Assembly (NCBI GenBank): GCA_905210995.1
Contig: CAJLZE010000005.1
Location: forward strand, 1 to 49,029
DNA length: 49,029 nucleotides
Direction: 5' to 3'
Source of the DNA: an uncultured Anaerotruncus sp.
GTDB taxonomy: Bacteria; Bacillota; Clostridia; Oscillospirales; CAG-272
Of the stretch, positions 31,958 through 41,119 are shown piece by piece (positions within the stretch are counted from its first letter, which is position 1; each line of letters opens with the position of its first letter). The notes under the pieces are model-generated. The model was not told the origin of the DNA. It ran no database searches and was given only the letters and a program-made list of their open reading frames with translations. Position numbers and translations under genes: made by a program.

Positions 31958-34239
31958 CGTTGTACTTTCGGTTTTGATTTGCGTGAGTCTGTCCTGCGAG
32001 TAAACATACTGCACCGATTCCGCATCGGTAACGGCAGAAGGCGTAGAATTTGTGTATGTGACAGGCTCCACCAGAACCAGGTCTCCGTTGCCTGCGTAAG
32101 TATACGCCATACCGGAATTCTGGTCGGGGTTAACAACAAACTTCAGTCTTCCCGTCACTGACTCATAGAAATAGCGCGTTGTGCGTCCGAGAGAGTCAAC
32201 CTCCTCGGAAACAGAGCCAAATATTCTGGAACCGGCAGTTACATTGTAGTTTGTGGTTGTAGAAATAATATTCGCAGGGCTCGTGTCCACGAGACTGCTG
32301 CCGCTATACTTTACCGTGCGTATAGTCGTATCGGTGATAAGTCCGTAAGAGTTATAAGTATAAGTGGTCTTTACCTGCGGGGTGAGGGTAGGAAGCGTTC
32401 CCGTATATTCCCCTGTGTATGTGTAATACACCTCGGAGATAATCCGATCCTTTGCGTCGAAGGTATAATCGGTAACGCCTTTTGTACTGGTGATTTTTCT
32501 TGTCAGATTCGTCGATGTATTATTATCCGCGTAGAAATACCACTCCTTGTAGTTGCCGTTATCATACGTTTTGGGCATTCCGCTTTCATAATAAGTATAA
32601 CTTTCAGCACTACCGTCTCTTACCTCGACAACGGAAATGTTGTCAAAGTATGCTGTTCCCAAAGCGGACTGATAATCGTATACACAGCTTACCTTAATAG
32701 TCTTAACGGCACCACCGTCCGCGCAGACATCGAACGTGCCGCTGGTAAACTGCCACTGATTGGCGGGGGTGTTTGCAAAATCAAACCAATATGTCTTAGG
32801 CTCTGTTTGGTTATAGTATGTCACATCCACTTTAAGCGCGAACTTACTCATGGAGTTGGACATCTGCTTGTTTGCCTTAGCAAAGCCGGAAATCTTGTAA
32901 ATCTTCGGAGTTGTCAGGTCGGTGGAAGAAGTTGCATTGAAAATTTCCATAGAAGCACTTCTTGCACTGTCAAGGCTGCCGACAATTTTGAGGGAGGTTC
33001 CAAAGCGTGCAGCTTCCACATCGGGAACGGCAATCGTAACATTGGCAGTATCGCTCATCGACCAATATTCTGCCGGAGTCAATCTACTGATTCCGGAAGC
33101 GTTGAGGCAGCAGTCTTCAAAGTTACCGAATTCGACCATGTTATATGCGCTGACGCCGATACTCTTGGCAAGCATCACATTGTCAACCATAACTGACTGC
33201 GTCCCACTACCGGCACCGGTTATCTGAATGATAATCTGATAATTCTCACTGCTCTCAGTAACATCAAAATTCAGGCTGGCAAACGCATAAGCGCCGGATG
33301 CTGCGTATTCGTCAACCGGAACAACTTCCGTGAATGTATGATCGGCGGATTTTGCGATAAGTTTTACTGTCGCACCTGAGCAGTTGTTGGTATTGATATT
33401 CAGCGAGAGTGTGTAAGCACCCTTAGCGAGTTTTACATATTGTGAAATACTGCTGGTAGATACGTCGGCGGCTGAAATTGTCGCCCCGTATTTACCGGAA
33501 TACTTTGCTGCGGCCGATCTTTCGACGGTACCTGAAGTATACCAGTAGTTAAGTGCGGTATTATTTTCAAAGCCACCGTTCATCAGATAGTTTGCCGCGC
33601 TGTCACTGACATACGAAGAAACACGAATGCTGTTTTTGGACCCGTCCTGTTTATTAAACTGTCCGCTCGAAGCACCGTAGATGGTAGTCCCGTTAACATC
33701 CATAGAATAGGCTGTAACAGTTCTGCCTGTGCTGTCAAATATGTAGCGGGTAATAATATCATCACTTGTATTGATAATATCATCAGTTCCACTGGTTCTT
33801 ACTTCGGTATAATTGTCATAGTAAGAAAGAAGTATCTGCTGTCCCGTGGATGAACCACCAACTTCAGTAATGGATGTAACTTTGCCATTCGTATATGTGT
33901 AGTTCACCTCATATCCGGAAAGTTCATCTCTTGCTTGAATCAGGCGACCTGTTGAATCGTAGGAATATGTAGCTGTCGCATCGACTGTTATGTAGGAATT
34001 GCTTCCGTTCTGCATAAAATCGGCCCAGTTGTCAACAAGTGTGCTGCCCGTCTGATGTGCATAAACAATTTTGCGCAGATACCCTCCGTTATACGGAGAA
34101 ATATCTGTTCCGTCATAGGTTGCTGAATAATAGAAAATTGCCGCTTCCTGAGAAGACTCGTTCAAAATTCTATTCACTTTTGCGCTTGAGTTATGTATCA
34201 GCTTGAATGATGTAATGGACGAACTGCCATACGGTGATC
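31925..34239 (-). pseudogene. Rhs/YD-repeat protein fragment
   Basis: About 770 residues of the middle of a large secreted Rhs-like protein. YD-type repeats are clear near both ends (YSYDSTGRLIQARDE, TTYTYNSYGLITD, AYTYAGNGDLVLV); between them are two carbohydrate-binding-like beta-sandwich modules (MNGGFENNTALNYWYTSG to VMVDNVMLAKS, and MVEFGNFEDCC to AYFDNISVVEV). The 5' end, including any signal peptide, is missing: the frame stops where the kinase fragment starts, near 34234. The 3' end is also missing: the protein runs from a YD repeat directly into the 84-bp repeat and a stop. There is no hyperconserved Rhs core end or toxin tip. AT-richer than the flanks. Confidence 0.8.
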
Positions 34240-34479
34240 TTTCTTGATTACAGCCTTGACGAGTGTATGAACGGGATCAAAGAACGTGTCGGAAAAGCCC
34301 GCACGGATATTCCATGGACAGAAGATGAGCTTGACCCCGAATTGGTGAATCAGGTCGAAAATTATGCGAACGCCAATCGTCCGGTCATTCTGTCTCTCTT
34401 TGAAAAGTATCCCGATGTAAACAGATTCGTTTTCAAGTCACGTCCCGAAGCAGCCGAGTGGATGAGCGGGCTTGTTTGA
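34234..34479 (+). pseudogene. P-loop nucleotide kinase fragment (C-terminal part)
   Basis: About 81 residues resembling the C-terminal part of adenylate-kinase-like or topology-modulation-type P-loop kinases: IFLDYSLDECMNGIKERVGK, then an acidic stretch and a final VFKSRPEAAEWMSGL. The Walker A half is missing; the gene is cut at the junction with the Rhs fragment on the opposite strand. The 3' end and its terminator (34509-34539) are intact, so this is an old resident gene whose 5' end was replaced. Confidence 0.65.
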
Positions 34480-34508
34480 ATTCCGACCTTTACGCCCCCA
34501 TCTTACGC

Positions 34509-34539
34509 AGCCAAACGCCGCATTACAGAGCGTTTGGCT
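34509..34539 (+). terminator. Terminator after the kinase fragment
   Basis: Arms AGCCAAACGC and GCGTTTGGCT pair perfectly around an 11-nt loop and are followed by TATTTTTATG. Confidence 0.7.
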
Positions 34540-34575
34540 TATTTTTATGACAAAGAAAGATGAGCGCTATCGCCG

Positions 34576-34659
34576 AGTTCTATAAACCTAACCATAACAA
34601 GTGAATATGATACCGCAGCAGAATAATCATCCTCGCAAAAACCATTGCAGAATTGCGAA
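34576..34659. repeat. 84-bp direct repeat, copy 2
   Basis: Matches 31874-31957 except for two bases. Located between the kinase terminator and the membrane-protein gene. Its minus-strand frame ends a few codons later (RFIELGDSAHLSLS then stop), unlike copy 1. Confidence 0.85.
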
Positions 34660-34735
34660 GCTGTGAATATGCGTTATTGAGTTTTCCCCTTTGATTGCAC
34701 TCAAAATGCGCAACGCAGTCTTATAATAGCAACCA

Positions 34736-35176
34736 TCACCTTTTGTTTCTTTTCTTATGGTACTCTCGGTGTTCATAAGTTTCAATGAAAAAATATATGA
34801 CAAAAGACAATAATACCTCCACAAGGTATGCCCCTAATGCTTTTTCGGCACACCTCATATTCAAGCAACCTATAATAACCGACACAGCAATTCCTTCGGT
34901 AATAATCAAAGATACAAATAAAACAATATGAGTGCAAAAATATATTGTCATTATTGTTGGGTAGTTAATCTGTCTGTTCTCGGACCTCAAATATTTTCTT
35001 CGTGAATTTCGCATAATCCAAATCAACCAGTATCTCTGTCTCCAACTGGTTTGCTCTCTGTAAAGCTTGTACTTTCCCTTTGAAAAATAGTTCATTACAC
35101 ACAACTCTATAAATGCCCGAGACACAAAATAGCCAACAACTGACATAACAGTTAAGCGCAATATTGTTTTATTCAT
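34736..35176 (-). CDS. Hypothetical membrane protein
   Basis: 146 residues, about three hydrophobic segments (TVMSVVGYFVSRAFIELCV; IYFCTHIVLFVSLIITEGIA; ALGAYLVEVLLSFVIYFFIE) with a basic loop between the first two and a basic tail. AT-rich codons like its neighbours. GAGGAG lies upstream but at long spacing. No family recognised. It lies in a run of small unknown genes beside the Rhs fragment. Confidence 0.55.
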   Translation of the reverse strand: MNKTILRLTVMSVVGYFVSRAFIELCVMNYFSKGKYKLYREQTSWRQRYWLIWIMRNSRRKYLRSENRQINYPTIMTIYFCTHIVLFVSLIITEGIAVSVIIGCLNMRCAEKALGAYLVEVLLSFVIYFFIETYEHREYHKKRNKR

Positions 35177-35269
35177 TTTAAATAATCGCCAACTCCTCTG
35201 AGATTGTATAAAGTGGTGCTATTTCACTGCGACCTTCATTAAGATAAATCCAGCCATCCGTAATAGTTT

Positions 35270-35764
35270 TTATTCACTTGGTGTATGCAACAAAGATAAA
35301 AATTTGACCATATCTCTAATTGAATGTTGGTTTCTGAGTAAATCACGGAAATAGAACGAAATCATGTCATTCGTGTCACGAAGTTCATTGGCATAATGAG
35401 CGTTAAAATCCTTTACTGTTTTACTATCTGCAATCAGAAACCCAATGCCTGACTCAAGTTCCTCATCAATCACAACCACCCAATCAAAGCGACTTGATGA
35501 TAAATAGCTCATAGAAAACAAATCCAATGATTCATAGTCCTCATAGCGCACCGGACAATTAAACTCAAATACTTCTTTGGAATCATTTTGAGCAATAAAA
35601 ATTTTATCTTGTCCCTTTAAAAACTCCATTAATACGCCAAATTGAGCTTTATTCAAACAAAGATCATTTGTGTTGTAAATCAATGAGGTGTAAACATTTT
35701 CCGGGACTTCGAGATCATATATTGAATCAAATCCGGAGCCGCTGAAAGCCCAGCTTAATTTCAA
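35270..35764 (-). CDS. Hypothetical acidic protein, possible immunity-type
   Basis: 164 residues, acidic and cytoplasmic in look, with aromatic-rich stretches (RYEDYESLDLFSMSYLS, FDWVVVIDEELESGIGFLIA). I recognise no family; size, charge and location near an Rhs gene resemble orphan immunity genes, which is inference. The only start in frame is TTG at 35764, three codons after a stop and without a clear ribosome site, so the 5' end may be damaged. Confidence 0.5.
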   Translation of the reverse strand: MKLSWAFSGSGFDSIYDLEVPENVYTSLIYNTNDLCLNKAQFGVLMEFLKGQDKIFIAQNDSKEVFEFNCPVRYEDYESLDLFSMSYLSSSRFDWVVVIDEELESGIGFLIADSKTVKDFNAHYANELRDTNDMISFYFRDLLRNQHSIRDMVKFLSLLHTPSE

Positions 35765-35862
35765 AAGAAATCATCTTTATGCATATAATACGCCTTTTCT
35801 CTCCCTCTTTGAATTACCGCTTCCCATTTTGGGCTGAGTTATCAGCAATCAGCGCCATGGGA

Positions 35863-36288
35863 TTAGTCTTGCATATAACTGATATTGTTGGCTTTGCACC
35901 ACTTAACGGCATCCTGAAACAACCGTTGATATTCAAAAGCATACCAGTTCTTCCACAAACGCATAAAATCAATAAACATTTTAAATATTGTATCCGGTTC
36001 GACACCTTTGTTTTTCTCTTTTATCATCCTATACTCTTGAGTTTCCTTGTTTGTGAGAGTTAGCAGATATTCTTCTTCTAATTCTTCAATATCCGTCTTA
36101 AATAACGGGATAAACCTCCCGGACTGTTCAATCTCCAAACATGTTGTATAATGAAACTTCGTGATTAGATCCTCGGTAGCATATATTTTATAGTCGCTGA
36201 TAGAAAACCACCAATATGTTGCATCGGCATCAAATGAACTGGGATAATATCTGCCGTAGCTGACAATAGACTTAATTTTTAGAGTCAT
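35863..36288 (-). CDS. Hypothetical protein, possible immunity-type
   Basis: 141 residues, starting MTLKIKSIVSYGRYYPSSFD, with aromatic and acidic patches (YWWFSISDYKIYATEDL, DIEELEEEYLLTLTN) and a helical C-terminus (WKNWYAFEYQRLFQDAVKW). No known family. Its ATG overlaps the stop of the preceding gene in an ATGA, so the two are translationally coupled. Soluble by appearance. An immunity role is a guess from context. Confidence 0.55.
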   Translation of the reverse strand: MTLKIKSIVSYGRYYPSSFDADATYWWFSISDYKIYATEDLITKFHYTTCLEIEQSGRFIPLFKTDIEELEEEYLLTLTNKETQEYRMIKEKNKGVEPDTIFKMFIDFMRLWKNWYAFEYQRLFQDAVKWCKANNISYMQD

Positions 36289-36539
36289 AATTTATGCCCA
36301 TCATATTTGTAATTAATAAGTAAGGCTTCCTCCATACCAAATGTGAAAAGTATGAGTCGAGTCACGATAGCTCCAATACATACCAAAATCGCACACTTCC
36401 GGTTTTCCGGATTGTCTAAATACCACGTAAATACAGACTTTGCCGAGTTCAATCCACAACCGGTGAATCCGGTTTTCATGAATGATCTTCCCAATTCTTT
36501 ATATATGGGCACCTCGGCACCGTTCATCATGCATCGCAT
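36285..36539 (-). CDS. Hypothetical small protein, possible truncated toxin or carrier
   Basis: 84 residues, opening MRCMMNGAEVPIYKELGRS and containing one hydrophobic segment (CAILVCIGAIVTRLILFTF). It overlaps the following gene by 4 nt. No family recognised. It could be the end of a longer displaced gene, since no promoter or ribosome site is clear. Right-hand limit of the AT-rich island. Confidence 0.4.
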   Translation of the reverse strand: MRCMMNGAEVPIYKELGRSFMKTGFTGCGLNSAKSVFTWYLDNPENRKCAILVCIGAIVTRLILFTFGMEEALLINYKYDGHKL

Positions 36540-36645
36540 ACATTATACCTTAATTATGAAGTAATGTCAAGAAGGATCACTGCGTCGAAATGATAACATC
36601 GCGCATTATATTTGAAAAAATCGTTTTTCGGAGCTTTACTATTCA

Positions 36646-36674
36646 TTGAATTATCTCCGCAAATGTGGTATAAT
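36646..36674 (+). promoter_or_regulatory. Promoter of the methyltransferase gene
   Basis: TTGAAT (36646-36651), 17-nt spacer, TATAAT (36669-36674), 67 nt before the ATG. Confidence 0.65.
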
Positions 36675-36741
36675 AAAGCATCAAAATACGGATCTGACAG
36701 TGCGAAAACGATAATTCAAGAGGTACAAAGGTATAAATACA

Positions 36742-37488
36742 ATGGACTACACAAACCGTTTTGACGGGAAAGGTGAGATCTATGCCAAGGCAAGACCCAA
36801 ATATGCAGCAGGTCTTCTCTATCATCTTAAAAACACGCTGAATATACCCGAGGGAAGCGTATTTGCCGACATCGGCTCGGGCACGGGGATATTCACCGGG
36901 CAGCTTCTCGGCTGCGGCTACAAGGTTTTTGCGGTCGAGCCGAATGCCGATATGCGCAAAAAAGCCGAAGGAAAGCTTGGGGGAGATCATGATTTTGTCT
37001 CCGTAGAAGGCAGCGACAGCAACACGGGTCTGCCCGACGGATCGGTCGATCATATAACCGCGGCACAGGCTTTTCACTGGTTCGACCCCGAAGCGTTCGG
37101 AAAAGAATGCAGGCGCATTCTCAAGCCCGGCGGAAAGGTCATTATCGTTTACAATTCACGCGATGAAAAAGCCGCCTGCACCCGTGCGCTTGCCGAGCTG
37201 CGGCGCAAGTACAATCCCGAATTTCACAGATTTTCAAACGGAATAAGCCACGAAAAGTGCGTTGAATTTTTTGCGGGAAGGTGCGATGTGTTCCGTGCCG
37301 ACAACACGCAGACCTACGACAGGCAGGGCTATGTCAACCGCGTGCTGTCCTCGTCGTATTCCCTGAAAGAGGGCGACGGCAGGTACGACGAGTATCTGAA
37401 GGAGGTCAACGATCTCTTTGACAGGTTCTCGAAGGACGGGCGCATCGCCGTGCCGACCGAGACCGTCGCATATATCGGCGAGGTCTGA
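36742..37488 (+). CDS. Class I SAM-dependent methyltransferase
   Basis: Transfers a methyl group from S-adenosylmethionine to an unknown substrate. 248 residues. Seen: the SAM-binding motif FADIGSGTGIFTGQLL, VEPNADMRKKAE with the acidic residue for the ribose, DGSVDHITAAQAFHWFDPE, and RRILKPGGKVIIVYN. The AQAFHWF motif and overall layout fit the Methyltransf_11 group near UbiE/small-molecule methyltransferases. AAAGG before the ATG. Followed 28 nt later by an acetyltransferase, so probably a two-gene operon; GC-rich, resident-type codons resume here. Confidence 0.88.
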   Translation: MDYTNRFDGKGEIYAKARPKYAAGLLYHLKNTLNIPEGSVFADIGSGTGIFTGQLLGCGYKVFAVEPNADMRKKAEGKLGGDHDFVSVEGSDSNTGLPDGSVDHITAAQAFHWFDPEAFGKECRRILKPGGKVIIVYNSRDEKAACTRALAELRRKYNPEFHRFSNGISHEKCVEFFAGRCDVFRADNTQTYDRQGYVNRVLSSSYSLKEGDGRYDEYLKEVNDLFDRFSKDGRIAVPTETVAYIGEV

Positions 37489-37515
37489 CACTGCGCGATC
37501 TGTAAGGACGACGGT

Positions 37516-37947
37516 ATGATAAGAAAACTGCGCGAGGCGGATATCGCAGCGGTCGCCGGGCTGTGGCTCGACACCAACCTGAAGGCGCACGGCTTTGTTC
37601 CAGCGGAATACTGGCGCTCAAATTATGAGCCGGTAAAGGCAATGCTGCCCGAGGCGGAGGTCTATGTGTATGAAAACGCCGGTGAGACAGCGGCGTTTAT
37701 CGGTATGAACGGCGAATATATCGAAGGCATTTTTGTCTCCGACAAAATGCAGTCACGCGGCATAGGTAAGCTCCTGCTGGATCACGTAAAAGCCAAAAAG
37801 GACGTGCTGCGCCTTAACGTATATCAAAAAAACGAGCGTGCGGTGCGGTTTTATAAAAGAGAAGGCTTTGAGATATGTGACGTCGGCACCGATGAAGCCA
37901 CCGGTGAGAAGGACTACACGATGATATGGCGGCGAACGCAGCCGTGA
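37516..37947 (+). CDS. GNAT N-acetyltransferase (YjaB-like)
   Basis: 143 residues, a single GNAT domain: it opens MIRKLREADIAAVAGLW, has IEGIFVSDKMQSRGIGKLLL with the acetyl-CoA pyrophosphate loop, and ends LNVYQKNERAVRFYKREGFE. Resembles small YjaB-type acetyltransferases. No substrate can be named. Second gene of the pair with the methyltransferase; ends at a strong bidirectional terminator. Confidence 0.88.
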   Translation: MIRKLREADIAAVAGLWLDTNLKAHGFVPAEYWRSNYEPVKAMLPEAEVYVYENAGETAAFIGMNGEYIEGIFVSDKMQSRGIGKLLLDHVKAKKDVLRLNVYQKNERAVRFYKREGFEICDVGTDEATGEKDYTMIWRRTQP

Positions 37948-37971
37948 CAGAGCTTTTTTGCGGATCATATG

Positions 37972-38015
37972 ATGCGGTGTTAAAAAACTCAAAATTGAGT
38001 TTTTTAACACCGCAT
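37972..38015. terminator. Long bidirectional terminator
   Basis: Perfect 21-bp arms (ATGCGGTGTTAAAAAACTCAA and its complement) around AA, followed by TTTTT on the plus strand. It lies between the convergent acetyltransferase gene and the MATE pseudogene. Confidence 0.85.
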
Positions 38016-38018
38016 TTT

Positions 38019-39375
38019 TTATCCTCTTTCGGCTCTTATCTTTTCCGTGCAGCGCATCACCGCATACCCGCCGCAGACAAGCAGGATCGTAACGAACCAT
38101 GACAGCGGAAATGCGCGGTAGAGCACCGGCAGCGTGGGATCCTCACGAAACACGGTGCAGATTCAAACGATACGGAACGCACAGGTGCCGATCATTGTGC
38201 CGAGCGCCGGGTAAAGCGCGTGTACGCTGCCGCGCATGGCTCCGGCGGGGATCTCATACAGGCTGCATATCGGCTCGAAAAGCAAAATACACATGATCCG
38301 CACTCCGGCGCTTTCTATCACTGCCGCATCGGGCGTGAGCAGCCCGGAGAAAAAGTCGCGGAACAGGACGATGGTAAATATCGGCACGGAGCTGCAAACG
38401 GTCGATAGCAGCAGGCAGAGCCGCAGAATTTTTCGGCACCGCTCCTTTTGCCCGGCGGCGTGATTCTGCCCGGTAAAGGTTGTTGCCGTCTGCCCGAAGG
38501 CGGTTATCACATAGTATGTAAAATACTCAAAGTTCATGGCAACGGTGCTTCCCGCTATCGCCACCTCGCCGAAGCCGTTGACCGACGCCTGCACAAAAAT
38601 ATTGGCAAAGCAGAACACCGCCCCCTGCACGGCGGACGGCACGCCCGTTTTCAGTATCTCCCACATGTCGCGCAGGCGGGGCTGCGGCTTTTGACGAGCC
38701 TGCACACGCACGGCTTTCTTTCGTCAACCGGTGCAGAACGATAAGAGCCGAGAGCATATTCGAGATATCCGTGGCAACGGCGACTCCCGCAACGCCCATG
38801 CGGAACACGATGACGAAAAAGAGATTGAGCACGACATTTGCTGCGCCGGAAAGAGCCAGCACAAAGAATGGGTACCGGCTGTCCCCGCGGGCGCGAAGGA
38901 CTGCAGAGCCGAAATCGTAAAGCAAAAGAAACGGGTAGCCGAACATATAGATGCGCAGATACAGCGTGGCGTCCCGCAGGATATTCTCCGGGGCTTGTAT
39001 CAACCGCAAAAGCGGCTCGGCAGCAAACTGCCCCGAGATCATTCCGGATATGCCGATTATAACTGCCATCACGACCGACGTTCGGACGGCGAACGGTATC
39101 TATTCCCTGCGGCCCTTACCGATCAGCCCCGCAACAAGTATATTCGCACCGACAGACAGCCCCGAGGACACCGTGACTATCAGCGCGATGATCTCGGTAT
39201 TGTTGCCCACCGCCGCGAGCGCGTCCTTGTTTCCGAAATAACCGACTACCGCCGTGTCGGCGGCATTGAACAATTGCTGAAGAATACTGCTCAGCGCAAT
39301 GGGAAGCGTAAACAACAGTATTTTCTTTGTAAGCGGACCGTGAAGCATGTCCGTATCCGCAGTTTTGAAATTCAT
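38019..39375 (-). pseudogene. MATE-family multidrug efflux transporter, three lesions
   Basis: A Na+- or H+-driven drug exporter of about 451 codons, normal length, now broken. ATG at 39375 with GGAGG 9 nt upstream starts MNFKTADTDMLHGPLTKKIL; typical MATE segments follow (ALSSILQQLFNAADTAVVGY, ALSGAANVVLNLFFVIVF, GVPSAVQGAVFCFANIFVQA). Lesions: an in-frame TAG at 39102-39100 just after GLIGKGRRE; a one-base insertion near 38714-38724 (CTTTCTTTCG), after which the frame changes; and a TGA at 38165-38163 where TGG is expected. The last 47 codons to TAA at 38019 are otherwise intact. Three lesions make sequencing error unlikely. Divergent from an intact LysR gene that probably controlled it. 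Confidence 0.88.
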
Positions 39376-39398
39376 GTATCTGATCCTCCGATAGGTTA

Positions 39399-39427
39399 TT
39401 GAAATATTATACACCGCATGATATAAT
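39399..39427 (+). promoter_or_regulatory. Promoter of the LysR gene
   Basis: TTGAAA (39399-39404), 17-nt spacer, TATAAT (39422-39427). The 105-nt divergent gap should also hold the LysR operator and the MATE promoter; on the minus strand a TATAAT overlaps this promoter, but its -35 is weak. Confidence 0.6.
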
Positions 39428-39480
39428 ATAAAAAGCGAATATTACCGATAAAATATATCGAAGAACGGAATGTATAGAAG

Positions 39481-40362
39481 ATGGAAAACCCTCTGCTGAA
39501 ATATCTCGCCTTTGTCAGGACCGTTGAAAGGGGCAGCTTCACCAAAGCCGCCGAGGATCTTCACTACGCGCAGTCCTCGGTCAGCAAAATGATCGCCGAT
39601 CTTGAATCCGAGTGGGGCATGACCTTGCTCGAACGCAGCAAAAGCGGCGTTTGCCTCACCTCGGCCGGAGAACAGCTTTTACCGTACCTCCGCAAGGCGC
39701 TCTGCGGGTACGACGAGCTTGAAGGGCAGATCCTCCGTATGCAGGGGCTTGAGACAGGCACGGTTCACATCGGTACCTTTTCAAGCGTTGCGATAAACTG
39801 GCTGCCGAATATATTTTCAAAGCTTCGGCGTGACTATCCGGGGATCGGATATGAAATGCTTTTGGGCGATTATGATGAAGTTGAGCGCTGGATCGCCGAC
39901 GGACGCGTGGATTGCGGCTTTCTTCGGCTCCCCACCGAGGGCAAGTTTGACACGATCCCGCTGACGCAGGATGAATACAAGGTCATTCTGCCGGTCGGGC
40001 ACCCTCTCGCGGAAAAAGAAACGATCGGGATAAACGATCTTAACAATCAGCCCTTTCTTTTGCTCGAACACGGCGGAAAAACAGAGGTCACCGAGCTTTT
40101 GAACGCCTGTCATGTGACACCCGACATCCGGTTCACCACATGGGAGGATTTTGCGATCATGGCCATGGCGGAAAAAGGACTCGGCATCGGCATTCTGCCC
40201 GACCTGATACTGCGGCGCGTTCCCTATCGTATCGAAATACGCTCACTTGCCGAGCCTTATTACCGCTCTGTCGGGCTTGCGATGAAAGACAGCGACCATC
40301 TGACTCCCGCCGTGCGCAAGTTTATTGAATATCTGCCGTTTCGGGAGGCGAAAGCGGAATAA
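39481..40362 (+). CDS. LysR-family transcriptional regulator
   Basis: 293 residues, normal length. The N-terminal winged helix-turn-helix (about 5-65) contains FVRTVERGSFTKAAEDLHYAQSSVSKMIADLE; the rest is the periplasmic-binding-like effector domain (TVHIGTFSSVAINWLPNIF; QDEYKVILPVGHPLA). It is divergently arranged with the MATE pseudogene, the common layout in which a LysR protein controls the neighbour. Effector unknown. The gene is intact although its presumed target is not. Confidence 0.92.
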   Translation: MENPLLKYLAFVRTVERGSFTKAAEDLHYAQSSVSKMIADLESEWGMTLLERSKSGVCLTSAGEQLLPYLRKALCGYDELEGQILRMQGLETGTVHIGTFSSVAINWLPNIFSKLRRDYPGIGYEMLLGDYDEVERWIADGRVDCGFLRLPTEGKFDTIPLTQDEYKVILPVGHPLAEKETIGINDLNNQPFLLLEHGGKTEVTELLNACHVTPDIRFTTWEDFAIMAMAEKGLGIGILPDLILRRVPYRIEIRSLAEPYYRSVGLAMKDSDHLTPAVRKFIEYLPFREAKAE

Positions 40363-40511
40363 GGTCACTATTCCGCTAACCAATATGAAGCTGTTGAAAT
40401 ACAAACGCATTTATGGTACAATAAATACAGACAAATCGGATATCGGAAAATAAAATAACAGCAACGGTACGCGATTTTTCCTTCTTGCGCGCCGATGTTA
40501 ATTCACGTTGC

Positions 40512-40540
40512 TTGCCGCAACGGCAGTTATGCCGTATAAT
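40512..40540 (+). promoter_or_regulatory. Promoter of the XRE regulator gene
   Basis: TTGCCG (40512-40517), 17-nt spacer, TATAAT (40535-40540), 45 nt before the ATG. A second good match, TTGAAA-17-TACAAT, lies at 40394-40422. The remainder of 40363-40585 holds no gene I can see. Confidence 0.6.
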
Positions 40541-40585
40541 TGTGCCGACAGCCGGAGAACGGCTGAAAAAAGGAGGCTATCAGTC

Positions 40586-41095
40586 ATGTTGAACGAAAAT
40601 ATCAAAACATTAAGAAAATCAAAAGGACTTTCGCAGGAGGAGCTTGCCGTAAGGCTGAACGTAGTGCGCCAGACCGTTTCAAAGTGGGAACAGGGCTTGT
40701 CTGTCCCCGATTCCGATATGCTCATCGCCATATCCGAAGCGCTTGAAACGCCGGTAAGCGCATTGCTCGGAGAAAATATCACTGCGGCGCCCGCCGACGA
40801 CCTGAGAGCGATCGCCGAAAAGCTTGAGGTGATAAACTCACAGCTTGCGGAAAGAAAAAATGCCCAAAGAAGGGTGCTTCATTGGCTGTTTATTGCCCTC
40901 GGCGCCGGCACGGCAGCGATCATTGCCGCGTTTGCGGTCATCGGCGGCTCATACCTCGGGTGGGATCGCACCGACCCCGAAACGGCGATCATTGCGGCAG
41001 CTCTTCACGTGTTTGAGTATCTGTTTGTCAGAGCAGCTCCGCTTTTGCTGGCGACAGCCGTCGTCGGAGCCGTGCTGACGCGAAAAAAAGCATAA
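40586..41095 (+). CDS. XRE-family regulator with membrane tail
   Basis: 169 residues. Residues 1-66 are a Cro/CI-type helix-turn-helix, LSQEELAVRLNVVRQTVSKW, the form common in Firmicute membrane-linked regulators. A helical linker follows, then two hydrophobic segments (about 96-120 and 140-163) and a short basic end. Such proteins may sense the membrane; the signal is unknown. AGGAGG lies 9 nt before the ATG. The Nudix gene begins 24 nt after it, so they may be cotranscribed. Confidence 0.87.
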   Translation: MLNENIKTLRKSKGLSQEELAVRLNVVRQTVSKWEQGLSVPDSDMLIAISEALETPVSALLGENITAAPADDLRAIAEKLEVINSQLAERKNAQRRVLHWLFIALGAGTAAIIAAFAVIGGSYLGWDRTDPETAIIAAALHVFEYLFVRAAPLLLATAVVGAVLTRKKA

Positions 41096-41119
41096 AACGA
41101 TAGAGATCACGAGGTAAAA

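Noticed and set aside
36540..36741. attR copy of the tRNA-Gln 3' end at the right edge of the island
   Set aside because: No stretch resembling the tRNA 3' half was seen here or elsewhere in 30-37 kb.
28198..36741. CRISPR array or phage structural genes in the island
   Set aside because: No regular short repeats with spacers, and no capsid, terminase, tail or lysis motifs; the only repeat is the pair of 84-bp copies.
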